A stretch of DNA of 64,000 bases from Rotaria sp. Silwood1 (taxonomy: Eukaryota; Rotifera; Eurotatoria; Philodinida; Philodinidae): contig CAJNOP010000033.1 of assembly GCA_905250075.1 (NCBI GenBank), forward strand, positions 363,654 to 427,653, read 5' to 3'. Position 1 is the stretch's first letter, and each line of letters begins with the position of its first letter. Positions 37,624 to 51,600 of the stretch are shown in pieces. The notes under the pieces were generated by a model. The model searched no databases, was not told where the DNA came from, and worked only from the letters and a program-made list of their open reading frames with translations. A program made the position numbers and the translations under genes.

Positions 37624-40058
37624 ATGTTTAGTATGCCTCAATATTTATCTGCTGATAAAGAAAAAGAATTAGTTGAAATAGCTGCTACACTTATAACGAA
37701 AGGCAAAGGTTTATTAGCTGCTGATGAATCTACAGGTAGACTAAAACAATAATATTCTATTTCATAAAATGTTTATTAGCTTCAATGTTAAAACGTTTTC
37801 AATCAATTGCTCTTGAAAATAACGAAGAAAATCGTCGTCTTTATCGTCAAATTTTATTTACTGGTTCAAAAGAACTTTCAAATTATATATCCGGTGTTAT
37901 TTTTTTTCATGAAACATTTTATCAATATGATAATAATGGAAAACTATTTCGTGATATATTAAAAGAAAAAGGTATTATTTCTGGTATTAAAGTTGATAAA
38001 GGTCTTGTACCATTGGCGGGTACAAATGGAGAAAATACAACACAAGGTCTTGATAATCTTAGTGAAAGATGTGCACAATATTATCGAGATGGAGCACGTT
38101 TTGCTAAATGGCGTATGTTTTCAAATTCTTTGTTAACGTTAAAAAACTTTGTTTATTTAGGATGTGCTTTAAAAATTGATGATGGTTTACCATCGGAATT
38201 ATGTATTCGTGAAACATCAAATGTTTTAGCACGTTATGCATCAATTTGTCAACAAGTACGAACAAGGAAACATATTTTATTGTCACTTTTAGAAAACAAG
38301 ATAAAACCTAGTCTGTCTGGTAGAAAACCTTTTTTTTGATCAATTATATCGATATCTTATCTGATAGCGATCAAAGCGTTAAAAAATTCGAAGGAATATT
38401 ATACTATGAGGTGGATATTTTTATAAAAAAAAAACAATTACACAGAATTAATTAAAAAATGTCACGCCTTCGATATACTCATTATGACAAAAAAAAGTTT
38501 TTATGATTTGATTAAAACATAACAGAGATATGATATTAATACTGTAGCATGGGTACGTATACCCAACGTGGTGGGAAAAAGTTTAACAACAACTTATTTT
38601 TGATTTGTTCCTAGGTGTTACAAAAAGAATCAGACATGGTAGTTTTCAATTTTCAGAAGCTATTTTTTAACAATGTTATGTTAAAGAGTATAAAATGAGA
38701 GATATTCACATTTTGTGCAGAATTTTGCACAGTTTTAAATGAAATTGTTGAAAAATAGCTTTTGAGAACAGAAAACTACTGCGTTCAGTTTTTTCGAAAC
38801 GTTGTCAGCAGATGAAAGATTTCATTAACTATTCGAATCACTGTGCGAATTAGAGCTAAAAACTTACCATTATAGGTAAACCAATCAAAAATACTTTTCT
38901 GTTAAACTTTCGTTCAACATGTTGCGTATGGATTATCACATTTCAGTAATAAAATATTTCAACTAAATCGAAAAATTACTTAGAAAAATGATCAGAAATC
39001 AATTCTCTGCAAAATCTGATAGTTTTCAATTGATTTTGAACCAGTTGACTGTTGCTAAAAATACGCACTACAGAAGAGAATCATATTGCACGTTCGATTG
39101 GTAGTACAGAAGATACCGATATTTGTGATCAGAAAAAAAAAATTCCTACAATATAGGCTAGATATCATCTCGCTTTTAGAAGACAGGACACTTAAATATG
39201 TTTTCTCGCAAGAAATAAAAATGATTAAGAGAGATAAAAAAAAAAGAAGCTTTTCTCTTTTAATAATAGAATGGCATTGTACCAATAGTTGAACCAGAAG
39301 TAAGATTATTTTTGCTTTTGAACAATATTTAATTGATTCATTGTAGGTATTACCAGAAGGTGATCATGATTTAAAAACATGTCAATATGTTACTGAAAAA
39401 GTCTTAGCAGCAACATATAAGGCACTAAGTGAACATCATGTTTTCTTAGAAGGAACACTTCTTAAACCAAATATGGTTACTGCAGGTTTGTTAAAATATA
39501 CTTTTTTTTTTAATTTAAAAAACAAAAGAAAACTATATTTTTTTAAATATAGGTTTTGATTGTAAGAAAAAATATAAACCAGAAGATATTGCTCGTGCAA
39601 CAGTAACGGCATTACAACGAACTGTTCCACCTGCTGTGCCAGGCATTTGCTTTTTATCTGGTATGTTTTGTGTTAATTAGTAAGGAACTATGTCATGTAA
39701 ATATCTTTGTTTTTTTTTTTCGAGGTGGTCAATCCGAAGAAGAAGCATCAATTAATTTAAATGCTATTAATCAATATCCAGGCAAAAAACCATGGACATT
39801 AACGTTTAGTTATGGACGAGCACTTCAAGCTAGTGTTCTTGCTACATGGGGTGGTAAACCTGAAAATATTTTACCTGCACAAAATCAACTTCTTAAATGT
39901 GCTCAAGTAAAAATTGATATTTCAGATTTGTTTTTATACGATTCTAATGGGATGGAATTTTTTAGGCTCATGGTGCTGCTGCCAAAGGTGAATATAAAGG
40001 TGGTGCTAGTGGCACAGCTGGTGGTCAATCATTATTTGAAGCCAATAGAAATTATTAA
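37624..40058 (+). CDS. ALDO: Fructose-bisphosphate aldolase, class I
   Basis: Glycolytic/gluconeogenic enzyme cleaving fructose-1,6-bisphosphate through a lysine Schiff base. Eight exons: 37624-37735, 37780-38112, 38161-38255, 39270-39299, 39357 region starting at 39347 to 39485, 39553-39660, 39725-39906, 39966-40058; phases close, 363 aa, the same as vertebrate aldolases. Active-site features: [26 protein letters not shown], the VPIVEPE glutamate, Schiff-base lysine in [11 protein letters not shown] (about K230), [17 protein letters not shown], and the C-terminal tyrosine (ANRNY). One exon is only 30 nt (ten codons, [10 protein letters not shown]) and follows the 1014-bp intron 38256-39269, which carries a foldback element. 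A second in-frame Met at 37633 could also serve as start. Confidence 0.97.
38505..38980. mobile_element. Foldback MITE, family B copy 2 (in aldolase intron)
   Basis: Inverted arms: GTAGTTTTCAATTTTCAGAA at 38640-38659 pairs with the region 38755-38780, and GTTTAACAACAACTTATTTT at 38580-38599 pairs with 38883-38910. The left arm looks about 80 bp shorter than the right. The stretch CATTAACTATTCGAATCACT matches the CATTGACTATTCAAACCACT of the element in the FBXO33 intron. Outer limits are approximate. Confidence 0.6.
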
Positions 40059-40449
40059 ATAATTTAATCTGTTATATCATTTCGTAGAATATTAATTTTT
40101 TTTTTATGTAATTTTTCTATTGTTTCACATTATCCTTCTTTTGTGATTTAGTAGACGAAGAAACAAAAGAAAAAAAAATAGTCCATATTAATCATCTAGT
40201 TCGCCGGTTTTCTTTTGCACTCGTATTTATTTGTTAAATATTTATCTATCAAAAAGAATCCGAGTCATATTGAGAAAACTCGTGGTGTTTATCGATTCAT
40301 ATACATATATATTGAAATAATAATAAAGAATTTCACGAATCACGATCTAAGGTTTTTTAAGATTATTGTTGATGTAAGACAGTTCTTGACGTGTTTCTGT
40401 TTTGAATAATAGCGATAGAAATTTGGACGATCTTTCCCACTCACACATA
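40059..40449. other. Aldolase downstream region
   Basis: AT-rich 3' flank of aldolase; the polyadenylation region presumably lies here. AATAAT-type signals are too common in this DNA to choose one. Confidence 0.4.
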
Positions 40450-41031
40450 GTTTATGAGAAAATTTCCTCAGATGTTTTCTTCGGGTTTCAATAATTCTTT
40501 ACCGATAGATACTATATAGAAACCTAACAAGGCTTGAATTCTTGTTGAGATTTGACTAAGCTAATGAGTTTTTTGTGAGGTCCCAGTGTTTCAGAAAACG
40601 CTTTTTTTCGAATTTTGATCCGAAATTTTGTGCTTATAGGGAACTCAACAAGATTAGCTTCTATAAAAAAATTCAGAAGTTTTGAACAAAGCTATTTTCA
40701 AAAAATAGACCATTATCTATAGACAGTGTGCGTACAAGATGCATCTTTCGACAACTTCATATCGCGAAGAGATTTTGTTCAAAACTTTTAAGTTTTTTTT
40801 TTTATCAAATTTAGTCTAGTTGAGTTTTCTATATGCACCAAGTTTCACATCAAAACTCGAAAATACGAGCTTTTCAAAAATTCTGGATACCCGGAAAACA
40901 GATATGTCAAAAATTCGATAATTCAGTCAACTCTCAATATGATCAGCAATCTTTGTAGAGTTCTACGTATTATATTTTGACAAAAAGCCACCGAAATCGG
41001 AAGTGGACGTCTAAGAGAATTTCCTCATTAG
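40450..41031. mobile_element. Long foldback MITE, TA-flanked
   Basis: The arms (about 40450-40700 and 40780-41031) align as inverted copies over most of the element: ATGAGAAAATTTCCTC against ATGAGGAAATTCTC at the ends, and TATAGGGAACTCAACAAGA against TATAGAAAACTCAACTAGA inside. TA dinucleotides flank it (40448-40449, 41032-41033). Arm motifs (CGAATTTTGATCCGAAATTTTG) resemble family A. Non-coding. Confidence 0.7.
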
Positions 41032-41033
41032 TA

Positions 41034-42912
41034 ACCCCTCATTACAGACCTTCAGCGATGTTACTGACATTCGATTACAGACTGTATGTGAATAATGTCT
41101 CATTATAATGTATGGCTTACTTGCCTATTGCATTTTTGAAGCATTAATTAAAAGAATGATGAAGCAATGCGTTCCAAAATAAATAGAATAGAATAATCCA
41201 CTTGTGATTAGAAATGACAGTTATCTTGTGTTTCACATTTCAATCGTGTTAGGATTGTGCCAATAACTTTTTTAAAAGAAAGAAAATTTATATAACATAA
41301 AGGGCATATATATTATTCAAAGCAAAAAAAATGAACTGCACGTTCTAGTTTTGATACATCAAGACGAATGGAAATAAGCAAATCTTATTATTTGTATATG
41401 TATTGATTTTCTAAGAGATTTTATAAAATAATTTATAAATAAATGTATCTGTTCAAATCTATTGATATTATTAATTAGAAAAAAAAAACATTATTAGAAA
41501 GTAAATTATGAAGATAATAAAATGAAATTATCTCTATTCGACATGAATTGATATATCAAAACTAATAAAAAGAAAACATACACATATTGTCCGAATATAT
41601 AAAATTAATTATATTGTTTTGAATTTGAAAGATTAAGGAATCTGTTTCAGTTGCATGAAGCATTCTATAGATTCATGTTATTATTATTATAGATAGACAA
41701 TCAGTAAATAAAAGAAGATACTAGAAATCAATACTACTATACTTCCAATTTTATGAATATTTTTCTTAGGAGATTATCAACATAAAACTTACACAAAATA
41801 TTGAACAAAAAAGCATTTATTTACGTTTCAAAATCGAAGAGAAAAAGGTTGAAGAATAAAAGTGAAATAGAGTATGATATTCTAAATTAAAATCTAATTG
41901 CTTCATCGAACAGTCTAACCCATTATATATATTCATTGTTTCAAAAAGGATCTAAACCAAGAAATAAATTCTTCATACATGATATGAACTAACAATAATG
42001 ATATCTTTCTAATGAAATTTATCTATTCCACAGTTTTGAATACAAAAAAAAACTACTTGAATAAAGAGTGCGACTTCATTGGAATGTTTTCCCGTAATCA
42101 TCATAAAAGAAAATCATTTAAATCCATCGTCAAAGTTTATTTTACGATATTGTTTTGCTTTATTCAATTTTAAAATGTATCTTTTAGCTCATATACAATC
42201 AATATATATGCTAAGAAAATGAAGAAATATCTAGCACAAACGACTAGTTTTGCTCTTTATGTTCTATAAAAAAAAGAATAGCAATGTATCTTGATGAGTA
42301 TATTGAATATTGTTTATCATCAAATATTAATCAGATTAGACATGAATTTTGAATTAGCTAAAACTTTTGCACCTTATACAATTCATTTTATTCATCTTTT
42401 TCGAACTTTTTATTTCACTTTATTTCATAGAAGAGTAACAGAATTTGTTAATTGATAATACTCTTCGATTACAGCAATGTTCGATATAATGGTGACAAGT
42501 GTGTTTGTTATTCAAACGAGAAAATGATAATTTCTCTATGTCGTATTAATGAAATGATTTGTCCATCTGACACCCACATCATATCATTTTCTTTTTTCTT
42601 TTTTTTACATATGACGACAAGACTAAATGGCTATTTTTTTTGTATCATTTTGTCTCTAATCGATTAGACAATTTAAACATAAAAAGACATTTGAACACAT
42701 TTGATCTTTTTCATCTGCTCATGAACGACATATCCTCACCACGATCTCGTTGTTTAATAAAACTGATCGGTGGGGTATTTCATTCATTAGCATAATAAAA
42801 AAATTCCTCGATATTAATTTCAAAGAAAGTAAAAAGAAATGAAGGTAAAAATTTATCTTACTAAAAAAAAAAAGCATGCTCGTTTTATTTATTTATTTAT
42901 TCGATAATAAAA
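41034..42912. other. Intergenic, nothing recognised
   Basis: AT-rich DNA between the MITE and the 3' end of the M13 gene. No gene or clear repeat seen. Confidence 0.45.
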
Positions 42913-45900
42913 TCAAAAACATTGATTATCTTTTGGTTTACATTGAAATGTTTCAGAAAATTCGGGCATATGAACAAGTGCAGCATTTAATGCTGTTCTT
43001 TCATCATAACGACCTAATTGTGTTGCTACAAGTTGAAGTAACTCGTCTCGTTTATAACATTGTGTTTGAGCATAAGCAAGAAAAAATGTTTGTTCACTTG
43101 TTAAGTTTGTACCAGGCATTTTTAATGATTTTATTTGATCATTTTCTTTCAGTGTTGTAAATGCAAAACGAAGAGCACCAATATGTCGAAGAGTTGTTGG
43201 AGAAAATGGTTCACCAGCAAGTCTAACTAATACTTGTGTACCATATACATTATACGAAAGATTTTGTACATCACGTACATAATAATTAGTTATGCATCGA
43301 CGGCTTGTATTATATGCATTCTCTGTTGATGTCGACCACCAATCAGATGTTTGTGTTCCATTAGCTGCATGTACACGACCTAAATTTGATTAAATATTTT
43401 ATTATTACAAGTCAAATAAAATCAAATTATTTACCTTCTGGTCCATCGATACTAGCAAAGAGTTTTTGAGCAAGAAGAACACCTAATGAACCCATATTTA
43501 CTGCCCTGTGAAGCAAAAGAAAACATGATTTATTTGCCTCATATATTTGTTTTTCTAAATTTTCTGAAAAGAAGTTGTGAAATAATTTTTTCAAAATATA
43601 AATCAAGACTTCAGTTACTATTTATGAAAAAACTTTGTCTGATAGAAATTCCAAGATGATCAACAATGAAACTTAGCTGGAAATAATCTTAGAAAAGAAT
43701 TATTCTGATTTTAATTTTACTCTTGACTTATTCAAAAAAGATAAAAGCATAAAATTACAAAAACTTACCATGGCCATTCAGTATTAACAAGTGGTTCATC
43801 CATAGCACTAGCAATAACAAAAAGTCGATTAAACATTGCAATATAATCAAAAAGTCGACTTGTTCTTGTTTCAAAAAGATCCCAATGATCAAGTTGATTA
43901 GGATTTAATAATGAATTTAAAATAGTCCACGCATGAAATCGATGATAGCCATATGCATTTTCAAGATGAGAATTAGTTTCAACAGCAAACTAAATTTTTT
44001 CGTTTTGTTTCTCAAAATAAAAATTATATTATTTAATTAAATACATACTCTTTCATAATAATCATCAAGACGTTCATCATTCGATGCAATACTAGCATAA
44101 CCAATAGCAGCTGTAAGTGCATCTATTTTTTGTCTTGCAATTGCTTTTGTTGTTTCATCAGGCATCCATGTTGCTTGTTCATTAATATATTTCTTTAATG
44201 CAGTTTTTAATGCATCGAAAATTTTTTGAACCTAAAATAAAATAAGAAAAGAATTTTGTTGAAAGAAAAAATTCAAATACAGTTTCTATTGTATTTGAAT
44301 TTTTTGTTGAATTCATTGTATATAAACGATGAATAGCAAGTGGAAATCTTCGTATAACTTCACGTGTGCAATAAGCTTCATTTGTTGAATGTAATGTGTA
44401 AGTGTAATAATTATTAAGAAATATTCTATATGCATGTACGTAATTATATGAAAGATCTTCAATATATGTTTGAATAATTCTCCATCGCATATAATTATGA
44501 ATACGTCGAGCCACTGTTGGACTAAATTTTACATAAATCGATTAAGAAAAATAAAAATATATATATATATATTTATCTATACTCATTATTTTTTGATAAG
44601 AATGCAAATACTTCGTCAAAATATATTTTATTTGTAACGTAAACTAATGTTATACCGGATACAACACTTGGATCACCTAGTTCATATCCCATTAATTCAA
44701 CAAAATCACACTAAACAAAAATTTTTATTTTTAAATATAATTTTGAATTAATATATTACTATATATGCATCAGACATTTGTTTTAAAGTCAATAATGTTG
44801 TTTTATCACCATTATTTAAACTTTTTTGACGAGCCTAGAAAATTTTATTGAAAATTACGAAATTAAATATTTCGTGTCTTTTCTATAAATGTACTTCGGC
44901 TAAAATTTTTTCAACAAAGAGGATATCATCCAGAACAGTTGATATACGATCATAAAGATTTCCATCATTTATTCCAGCATCTTTTGTAAGTAAAGTTAAT
45001 ACTTCCGAAATGAATGTTCGATAAGCTGAAAGATGCTAAAACATAAAAATTCATTAAGTAATTTGCTTACAACATAATTTGTTAATAATAACAAGCATTT
45101 AACTTATTTCTTATTGAAAATCAACAATATGGAATATTCAGAATATTTAAATCATTACACTATTACAAGTACACCATATTACATGAAACTGTTCATATTC
45201 CAGATATACTCTACTGAAGACTAGTAGACTATAGTGATAATATCTGCTGCTAGTTACATCCAACTATTATTTATATGAACAGACTAGTTCAAATCAGATA
45301 TGAATACAGAATCGCGATGTATGATTTCAAATTTCATTTATTCTATTTATTTTAGGATACATTTTTTCGTCGTCTTTTTACGTAATCCTCCAGAAATGCA
45401 ATAAACAAGTCGCTCATATATGATAACGACGTGTTATTGATATATGGACTTTGATTATATATCAAAAACGTCTGTCACGCAATAGTGGGAAGTGTTGCTA
45501 AGGTGTCTATCATGATGTGTGGGAAGCAAGAAAATTAATAAATAAAAATTTTTAATACATCAATACGGATGGTATTTTTATGTAAAAAAAAAAAGCTTTT
45601 CTTATTCAATCGGATTACCAGATGCAATCTAACTTTCCTTTCGATAGCCTTTCAAATCATTAGATTTTTTGTTAATCTAGATAAATATATGTACAATTTT
45701 TTTTCAACTTACGTTTTGTGATACTGGATCATTTTGGAGATAATCAGTAATTTCCAATGTTAAACCAGATGGATAGAACTATAATATAATAATTAAAACA
45801 TAATTTATCATTTTCTTTCGAATATTTTACTTCAAGTCGTTTAATATTTAGATCTGTATCATCAAATCTTACACGTAAACCAAATACAGCATTGGTACCT

Positions 45901-46673
45901 AGAAGAAAAAATTAATGAAAAAAAAAGTATATATTCTTTTTGAACATTTTTACCAAGGTCTCCATGAATATGTGACATTTGCGTAAAAATAGTTTGAGGT
46001 TTTAATAAAGTATCTTGACTAGCACCCGGCACACTATTATCAATAAGAAACCAACCATCAACTGTATCACGATCGCTGATTAAGTCTATCATAGCTTTAC
46101 CACTATCAAGTACACGTGCATAATCATCTACACATTCTGTATAATAAGTCTAAATAATGATCAATAATTTACTTCTTCTTTTATTGCAACAAATAACAAA
46201 ATACAAACTTTAACTTTACGTTCCCAGCTTTTTTGAGATCCACGAGAAATAGATGAATCAAGAAGACGTTCAATATCAACATCACGTCGAGCAATAATAT
46301 CATTAAGTATTGTTCGTTCAGTATCAAATGATTGAATTGGATGTGTTTGTTGCCAACCGCCACATGCATATTTATAAAAATCTGTACAACGATCAGCAAA
46401 TGCTGTTGGGTCCATAAAATTTAACTGATGTGTTGCTGCTGAAAGACATCCTCGATTGACACAGTATGAATTGACAACATTGTTAGTATTATTTTGTCTA
46501 CGATGTTTTGCTTGAACAATTACAGTAATTAGAAGTGCAGTTGAGAGTAGACCAAGAAGTATTAGTGCAGCACCAATAAGATGTCTACGATTTATACGAC
46601 TGAAAAAAGTGTCCGCTGGTACCTCTTGTGGAAGTCCAACAATAGTCGGTGGAGTACTCGTTTCTTTATTCAT
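42913..46673 (-). CDS. M13 (neprilysin/ECE-like) membrane protein lacking the zinc site
   Basis: Type II membrane protein of 773 aa. Twelve exons: 46209-46673, 45954-46149, 45831-45898, 45713-45778, 44895-45035, 44760-44834, 44583-44710, 44281-44521, 44049-44231, 43769-43989, 43435-43505, 42913-43379; all phases close. Short cytoplasmic tail, TM at residues 32-53, then an M13 ectodomain: DRCTDFYKYACGGW, DPTVARRIHNYMRWR, GRVHAAN...DWW, SRRCITNYYV, FFLAYAQTQC and a C-terminal paired Cys. In active members the region after YGxxG reads VIGHEITHGFD; here it is NMGSLGVLLAQKLFASID, so both His and the Glu are gone (Q608, K609, A612 in their places). The ENIAD segment is also absent. The fold is kept but peptidase activity is not expected; a receptor or binding role is possible. 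Confidence 0.93.
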
Positions 46674-48631
46674 TTTTTTTCAATTACTATTCGTCTTACC
46701 TTCTCTTTATTGTACTGATAGCTAAACAACATTAAATATAGATGCATCAAAAGACAAGATAACGTTATGTGAATATACTTCTTTTAGCGCACTTTTGACT
46801 TTTTATTTACAAACCCTTTTATTTGCCTATGACATAGATAACAATAAACATATCGCTTCAAAGTATTCAAACATATCTTCACAGATAATTTACATCTACT
46901 TCAAAATCTACTAATGTAAGATATAAAGGAAATGGTTGTCGCAAAAATTTTTCTTCGGAAAAATATGAATAAGTGATTAAAGGAGGCGTCAGTAATTGTT
47001 TCAATAGTCTTCCTCGAGAAACTTGATTTCATCTATGTAAAACTATTTGCACTGTGCACAGATCGATTGAAATAGTCAATGATCATCACATGCACATGGA
47101 ATCATATTGTTAATAATAATCAGCTCATTTTCACTGCCCATTTGATGAGCGACTGAACTATGTTCATATGACTTGATAGTACTTTTCAAGTAGTTCAAAA
47201 TGATATTAAAAACATCAAGAAAAAATTTTCGCCTTGTTTTATTTGATATTCTAAAACAATATCTCAAGATGAGCGAATTTAGTTGTATTTCATATATTTT
47301 CAGAAACTTTTTTTTCATTGAAAAATTCATTGCTAATCTCCTAAAGATGTACTCAAAAAATCAATGTCATCAAAAAGTTATTTTAACAGTGTGTATTAAG
47401 CTCTACAGTTATAAAATAATAGTAGAGCTCAAAATAGCAGATGACTAAGCAGCAAAAACAAAGTTTTCATAATATTTATTTGTTAAACCAACCTTGAAGG
47501 GACTAGTTGTGAATTTTTTGATAAAAAAGTTTGGAGAAATATTAGAAATACAACTGAATTCACTCCATTTGTGATAGCGATTCAAAAATATTATATTAGT
47601 TTTTCAAACCAATTATAATTTTCTTATCGAAATCTACTGAATACCAGTTGGTAAAAATGACTCAAAACCTTGTCTAGACAACAATATTTTTAGAATTTCT
47701 TCGAATAGCTACTGTCTACGTCTCGATACTTTTATACTGTTGTGAAGCTCATAGAAAGTGCTATAGAACGAAATGAAAATAACTGGATCGTTGATGAGAT
47801 GGATAATGCGGTGTAAAGCTAAGTAGTTCTGTAGTCGTTTGAGTATGCATTCGACTGTCATGCTTTGTATTGTGACGATCTAGATAATGGCGAGTCGCTA
47901 GAAATTCGTTTGAACTTTATGAGAGATTGATTTCTCGAGAACATACCAGTAATTTTGAATCTTCAATATGAATTTTTATTTGTGGTCCATAAGTTCCACA
48001 AAACGACGATTTGACCTTCATCTTTTACTCGAAATAATTAAAAGTGATGATGAATCTCCAATCAGCTCTTGTGCACAGAAGACACAATGAAACCTTCGAC
48101 AGAGCAGGATCGACTTTAGGTGAGAGCATTTATCGCTTTTATGTTAAATGAAACCCTCATTGCCGAAGTTTGAGATCGCAATGGAATCAAGCCTGAATAT
48201 CATTTTTTTTTACTAGAGATCATTTTCAGATACCTAATGTGATGGTTTGACATTGAAGAAATCAATTTTCTCGATGTTGTCAATTGCAACAGTGATCAAC
48301 CGCTCCCTTGCTTTATTTATCGACTTCATTAACGATATACTTTATTTGTTCGGCATATGTAAATTTCACTTTTTCTCTTCTGTACAATAGTAGTGTTCAA
48401 TAAACTTTACAATATCATCGTATTAAATAGCAGTCAATAAATTTCCAAAACAATTATATCATATCTTTGTTTTTTATCTTGAATAGGGCTTATCTTTATC
48501 TTTATTGTATTATTAGTTTCATGAGCCTGATCTTCTTTTGCAGAACTATTCATAAAAATCAGTTTGATTAGAATTATATTTAAAAAAAAAAGAAATTTAT
48601 TTCAAACAATAATAAAAAAACCATTTTTTGT
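46674..48631. other. Intergenic, nothing recognised
   Basis: About 2 kb between the M13 start and the 3' end of the NACHT gene. Several open frames occur without motifs or splice support. Must include the M13 promoter. Confidence 0.45.
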
Positions 48632-51600
48632 TTAGTCCAATTCAAATCCACAACAACGTGGTGCTGCTCCACCTGCACACCAACAATCAAAACAGATATT
48701 TAACGGTACAGGATCAATAATTTTTGGTGCTGTCCCTGTTGGTTTTGGTTGAAGGGTTTTACAAACAACACATTGAGTTGAATTCGGATAACCAATTGAA
48801 CCATGTTTTTGACAAAGACGTGCTTCACGTTTGAAAGCATTTGTTTGTGTCATATTTCCTCCTATAATCATATTAGAACAAATTAAACATGAACTTTTTG
48901 CCATTGTAAATGGTCCTAGTTTAAATTGCATGGCACACATATGACATAAATAAGCACGTTGATTAAAAGCATTATCGATATGAGGAATAATTTTTGTACA
49001 ACGACGTCTCTAAATATAATGACAAGAATATATTGATTGTAATGTTTTACAAAAATAAATATTCTTACACGTAGATATGCTTGTCGATCTATTCGACTAA
49101 TTCCACGTGATTCTGATGAACGTAAATATGACACAAGTTCTTTATACATATGAGCTTCTTCATAATGATATGGAACACGACGAGAAGAAAAATCTTTAAT
49201 TGTTGAATGTTTAAGATAAAAATCAGCCATAAAACTATGTATAGAACGTATTTCATCTGTATTTTCTTTCAAACAACGTTTTCGTAATATCTAATAAATA
49301 AAAATTCTTATATACGCAAATATATCTCATATACATATGTGTATCTAAACCTGTTCAAGTACTGCATGACGATAAATAACAAGTTGATGTCCATCCATCC
49401 ATGTTGTATCAAGAAATGTTTTCATTTGTCGTTGTAATGTTGACCATGTCATTCGATTTACAACAATTTGATTATTTTCATTTATAGTTTTGTTCATAAA
49501 ATGTTGAAGAATATTAACTATGTCGGATTCCAATAGACCAACATTCGATATAAGTAATAATTTGAAAAACTATGAACAAAAAAAGGAACCATTTATTATT
49601 TATTTAAATTATACTCTAAAATTTTTTACTTACAGCATCAACAAGTGATTGATTATTAATAACTGAATAAACTTCATTCAATAGTACATTAAGTAATTCT
49701 TCTATTGTTTGTGGATATGTTGTTAGACGATTTGTTACAAGTGAATAATCACCAAATTGACGAAGATTTTCACATATATAAGATAAATAAAGAGCATGTT
49801 CACAACCTTTATTGTTCAAAAGTAAAGATATTTGTTCTGGTTCAAGAGTCTATTTTATAAAATAAAAGTAAAATTAATTAAAATATATTCAAATAAAAAG
49901 TATAATGCATATTAGAATGTGCATTATTGGTATAAATACTGAACAGTGAGTCACTGACATAGAGTTCACTGAAGCACTGATTATACTGACATTTGTGTTA
50001 ATTACAACATTGAAACATCAACTCTGGAAAAATATGTTCTTTTTTTTTGTAGCGGTGTATTCAAATGCTTCAGTGAACATTGGTAGCACTGTGTCAGTGT
50101 GCACTAACTATTCTAGGCCAGCGACGACGACGGTCAGTAAATTGACACTACACATCTCTAGATGAGACGAAAGAATAATAAAATCAGTTTAATTCAAGCA
50201 ATTCATCAAAGAATCATTCGTTGTTTGTAGAATGTCAATTTTCATTTATTTAATAAAAACAAATAAATTTTATCTGAAAATAATTTTTTGCTTGTATCTG
50301 TAGATGATAATCAAGATTATCTTTGGGTAGACAATTATAACTGTTATCAATCTATTGGCCTAATTTATTTTATCTGTTTTTTTCTTTGTACTTTCATTGT
50401 CGATACTTTTTTCTTCAGGTATTATTTCTATTTAGTTTATAAAGTCTTGTATGTAGGTGTACAAGGACCATTAATTTGTAATATCGTCTATGTAGGTACT
50501 TGAATATCAATATCTTCAAACCATAAATATATGCAATTTAAATACGGTCGACATTTACAATAACGTGAAATAAAAGATCACAAAAAAAGTCACACACATA
50601 TCTATAAATATTCAAATAAGAGAACTTGCTTGTCTAAGCAAAGGAAAAACTATCCTTTTTTTTCAATAAACATTAATAATCTATTGAAAGAATTAAGAAT
50701 GTTTATCAATAGAAGTTAAAGCAAAAAAGAAAGATTTTCTTCATTTTCTATTTTTTATATTAAAAAATTTTTTTTTTAAACCAAATTTCTCATATGTATT
50801 TTTTCAAATGAAAGTTTATAAAACACCTAACTTTCTTTTCTAAAATGAAATTCAGCAAACAAAAGAAAAAAAAATTTCATTAAAATTACTCGTCATAAAA
50901 TCAACATCAAAATATATCAGAAAAAAAGCCACGAATTATTTAACATAATAACCTTTTTTTTGTCATTCTTTCAAAAGAAGAAAAGAAAGTTGCATACCAA
51001 TCTTTTTATTTTTTTCATTTGCATGAAATAAACTAATCTTTAAAATATATCAAGATCGATTAATAGTTTTTCTTGTTAGTCATAAAAAAGTAAATGACAA
51101 ATTTTTTATCAAGCATATGTCATTATACAAATGAATAACAACATTTTCTCTAAGCTACTATTATATAAATCAAATCATAGTTTTTATATATCAAATAAAT
51201 GCATCAAGAAACTATAAAAACTTCTCATGAAAATATATCAATGTCAACTAATAGTTTAAATCAAAATACAAAATTTGATAATCAATCATTTATTTCAAGC
51301 AGAAAAATTGAAAATATTACTAAAGAACAACAACATAGAAGAACAACTATATATCTTAGTAATGTTCATCCAAAAAGTGCTGATTATTTTCAACCAACAT
51401 CAACAATTATATCATCTTCGAGTACTCGCCCAAGTACAATACATGTAAATGAATTGCATAAAACAGAAGATGATAATGGAAAAATTGAATTAACTACACT
51501 TAATAATCATTTTGAAAATTATCTTAATCAAATCAAAATTTTAGCTAATAGAAATATTAATCTTCGTCATGAAATTGCTAATATTTTACAAACATATATG

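Noticed and set aside
46674-48631. Open frames between the M13 and NACHT genes
   Set aside because: Short, isolated and without recognisable motifs or splice partners.
48632-49849. Treating the Cys-rich exons as a separate gene
   Set aside because: The exon at 49634-49849 continues the NACHT helical region (FHRFNK to TLEPEQISLL, ENLRQFGDYSLV) in phase with the exon ending at 53431, so the pieces fit one gene spanning the intron.
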